6,694 nt of DNA from the NCBI GenBank assembly GCA_014730235.1, contig WJIO01000056.1:1-6694 (forward strand), written 5' to 3'. Under the pieces are notes generated by a model, which was not told the origin of the DNA, ran no database searches, and was given only the letters and a program-made list of their open reading frames with translations. Position 1 is the stretch's first letter. Every line of letters starts with the position of its first letter. Shown piece after piece: positions 6,474 through 6,694 of the stretch. A program made the position numbers and the translations under genes. This stretch comes from Candidatus Poribacteria bacterium (GTDB lineage: Bacteria; Poribacteria; DTPJ01; WJIO01).

Positions 6474-6694
6474 ATGGAAAAAGTTATTATGGAGACAGAT
6501 CTAGAAAATATAAAATCCTTCAGCAAAGGTAAAGTAAGGGATATATATGATCTAGATGATAAAATATTAATTATTGCAACTGACAGGCTTTCTGCTTTCG
6601 ATGTGGTTTTGCCTACAGGAATACCACATAAAGGAAAAATCCTGAATGCTTTATCAGAATATTGGTTCAATTTTACCAAAGATATAATCGACAA
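6474..6694 (+). CDS. purC: Phosphoribosylaminoimidazole-succinocarboxamide synthase (SAICAR synthetase), 3' partial
   Basis: The window contains the first 73 residues. PurC joins L-aspartate to CAIR using ATP in de novo purine synthesis, in the cytoplasm. The N-terminal nucleotide-binding signature is clear: [11 protein letters not shown] at 16-26, followed by [15 protein letters not shown] (33-47) and [17 protein letters not shown] (49-65). This is the longer ADE1-like form (typically about 300 residues), not the roughly 237-residue E. coli type, whose corresponding motif is GKAKTVY. About three quarters of the gene lies beyond the right edge. The start is set by GGAGG 8 bases upstream. It follows the isochorismatase-family gene by 19 bases, so the two may be cotranscribed. 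No purine riboswitch or PurR-like operator could be identified upstream within the window. Confidence 0.95.
   Translation, partial: MEKVIMETDLENIKSFSKGKVRDIYDLDDKILIIATDRLSAFDVVLPTGIPHKGKILNALSEYWFNFTKDIID

Noticed and set aside
6398-6694. Open reading frame on the minus strand at the right edge
   Set aside because: It overlaps the hydrolase end, the RBS and all of the visible purC, which is certain from its motifs.

Overview
The window holds three co-oriented plus-strand genes, packed tightly and AT-rich (roughly 40% GC by eye). About 88% of it is the 3' part of one very large gene for a modular, probably secreted or surface-exposed protein. It is followed after 26 bases by a complete small hydrolase of the isochorismatase superfamily (ISOC1/ISOC2-like), and after another 19 bases by the start of purC, cut by the right edge. 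No RNA gene, mobile element, CRISPR array or clear terminator was seen, and no gene-free stretch exceeds 30 bases.

The large protein is open at the left edge. The first ATG (position 9) lies inside a beta-helix motif that recurs about 400 residues later, so it is not the true start. In order, the visible part contains: the end of one right-handed beta-helix domain; a second complete beta-helix domain with about seven coils; a short Ig-like domain with a PNGGEIW motif; an array of 12 beta-sandwich modules of two types (five OmpL47-like 'A', seven fibronectin-III-like 'B', order A-B-A-B-B-A-B-B-A-B-A-B); and a C-terminal tandem pair of 'GWN(L/T)(I/V)' domains ending in the last residue. This is the architecture of a long extracellular stalk carrying beta-helix heads. 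Ligand or enzymatic activity cannot be read from it.

The small hydrolase has its Asp-Lys-Cys catalytic set intact. PurC is the long (ADE1-like) type of SAICAR synthetase. The short gaps and ribosome-binding sites suggest the genes could share a transcript, but no functional link between the surface protein and purine synthesis is evident.

The organism is probably an environmental, possibly uncultured bacterium. Repeat-rich beta-helix/OmpL47/FnIII giants with GWNLIS-type C-termini are seen in groups such as Desulfobacterota, Planctomycetes-related and candidate phyla, but the window does not settle the phylum. The least expected nucleotide feature is a perfect 16-bp inverted repeat with a 3-base loop inside the hydrolase gene. 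I see no convincing evidence of an entirely new system; the large protein's module mosaic and C-terminal pair are the most worthwhile leads.
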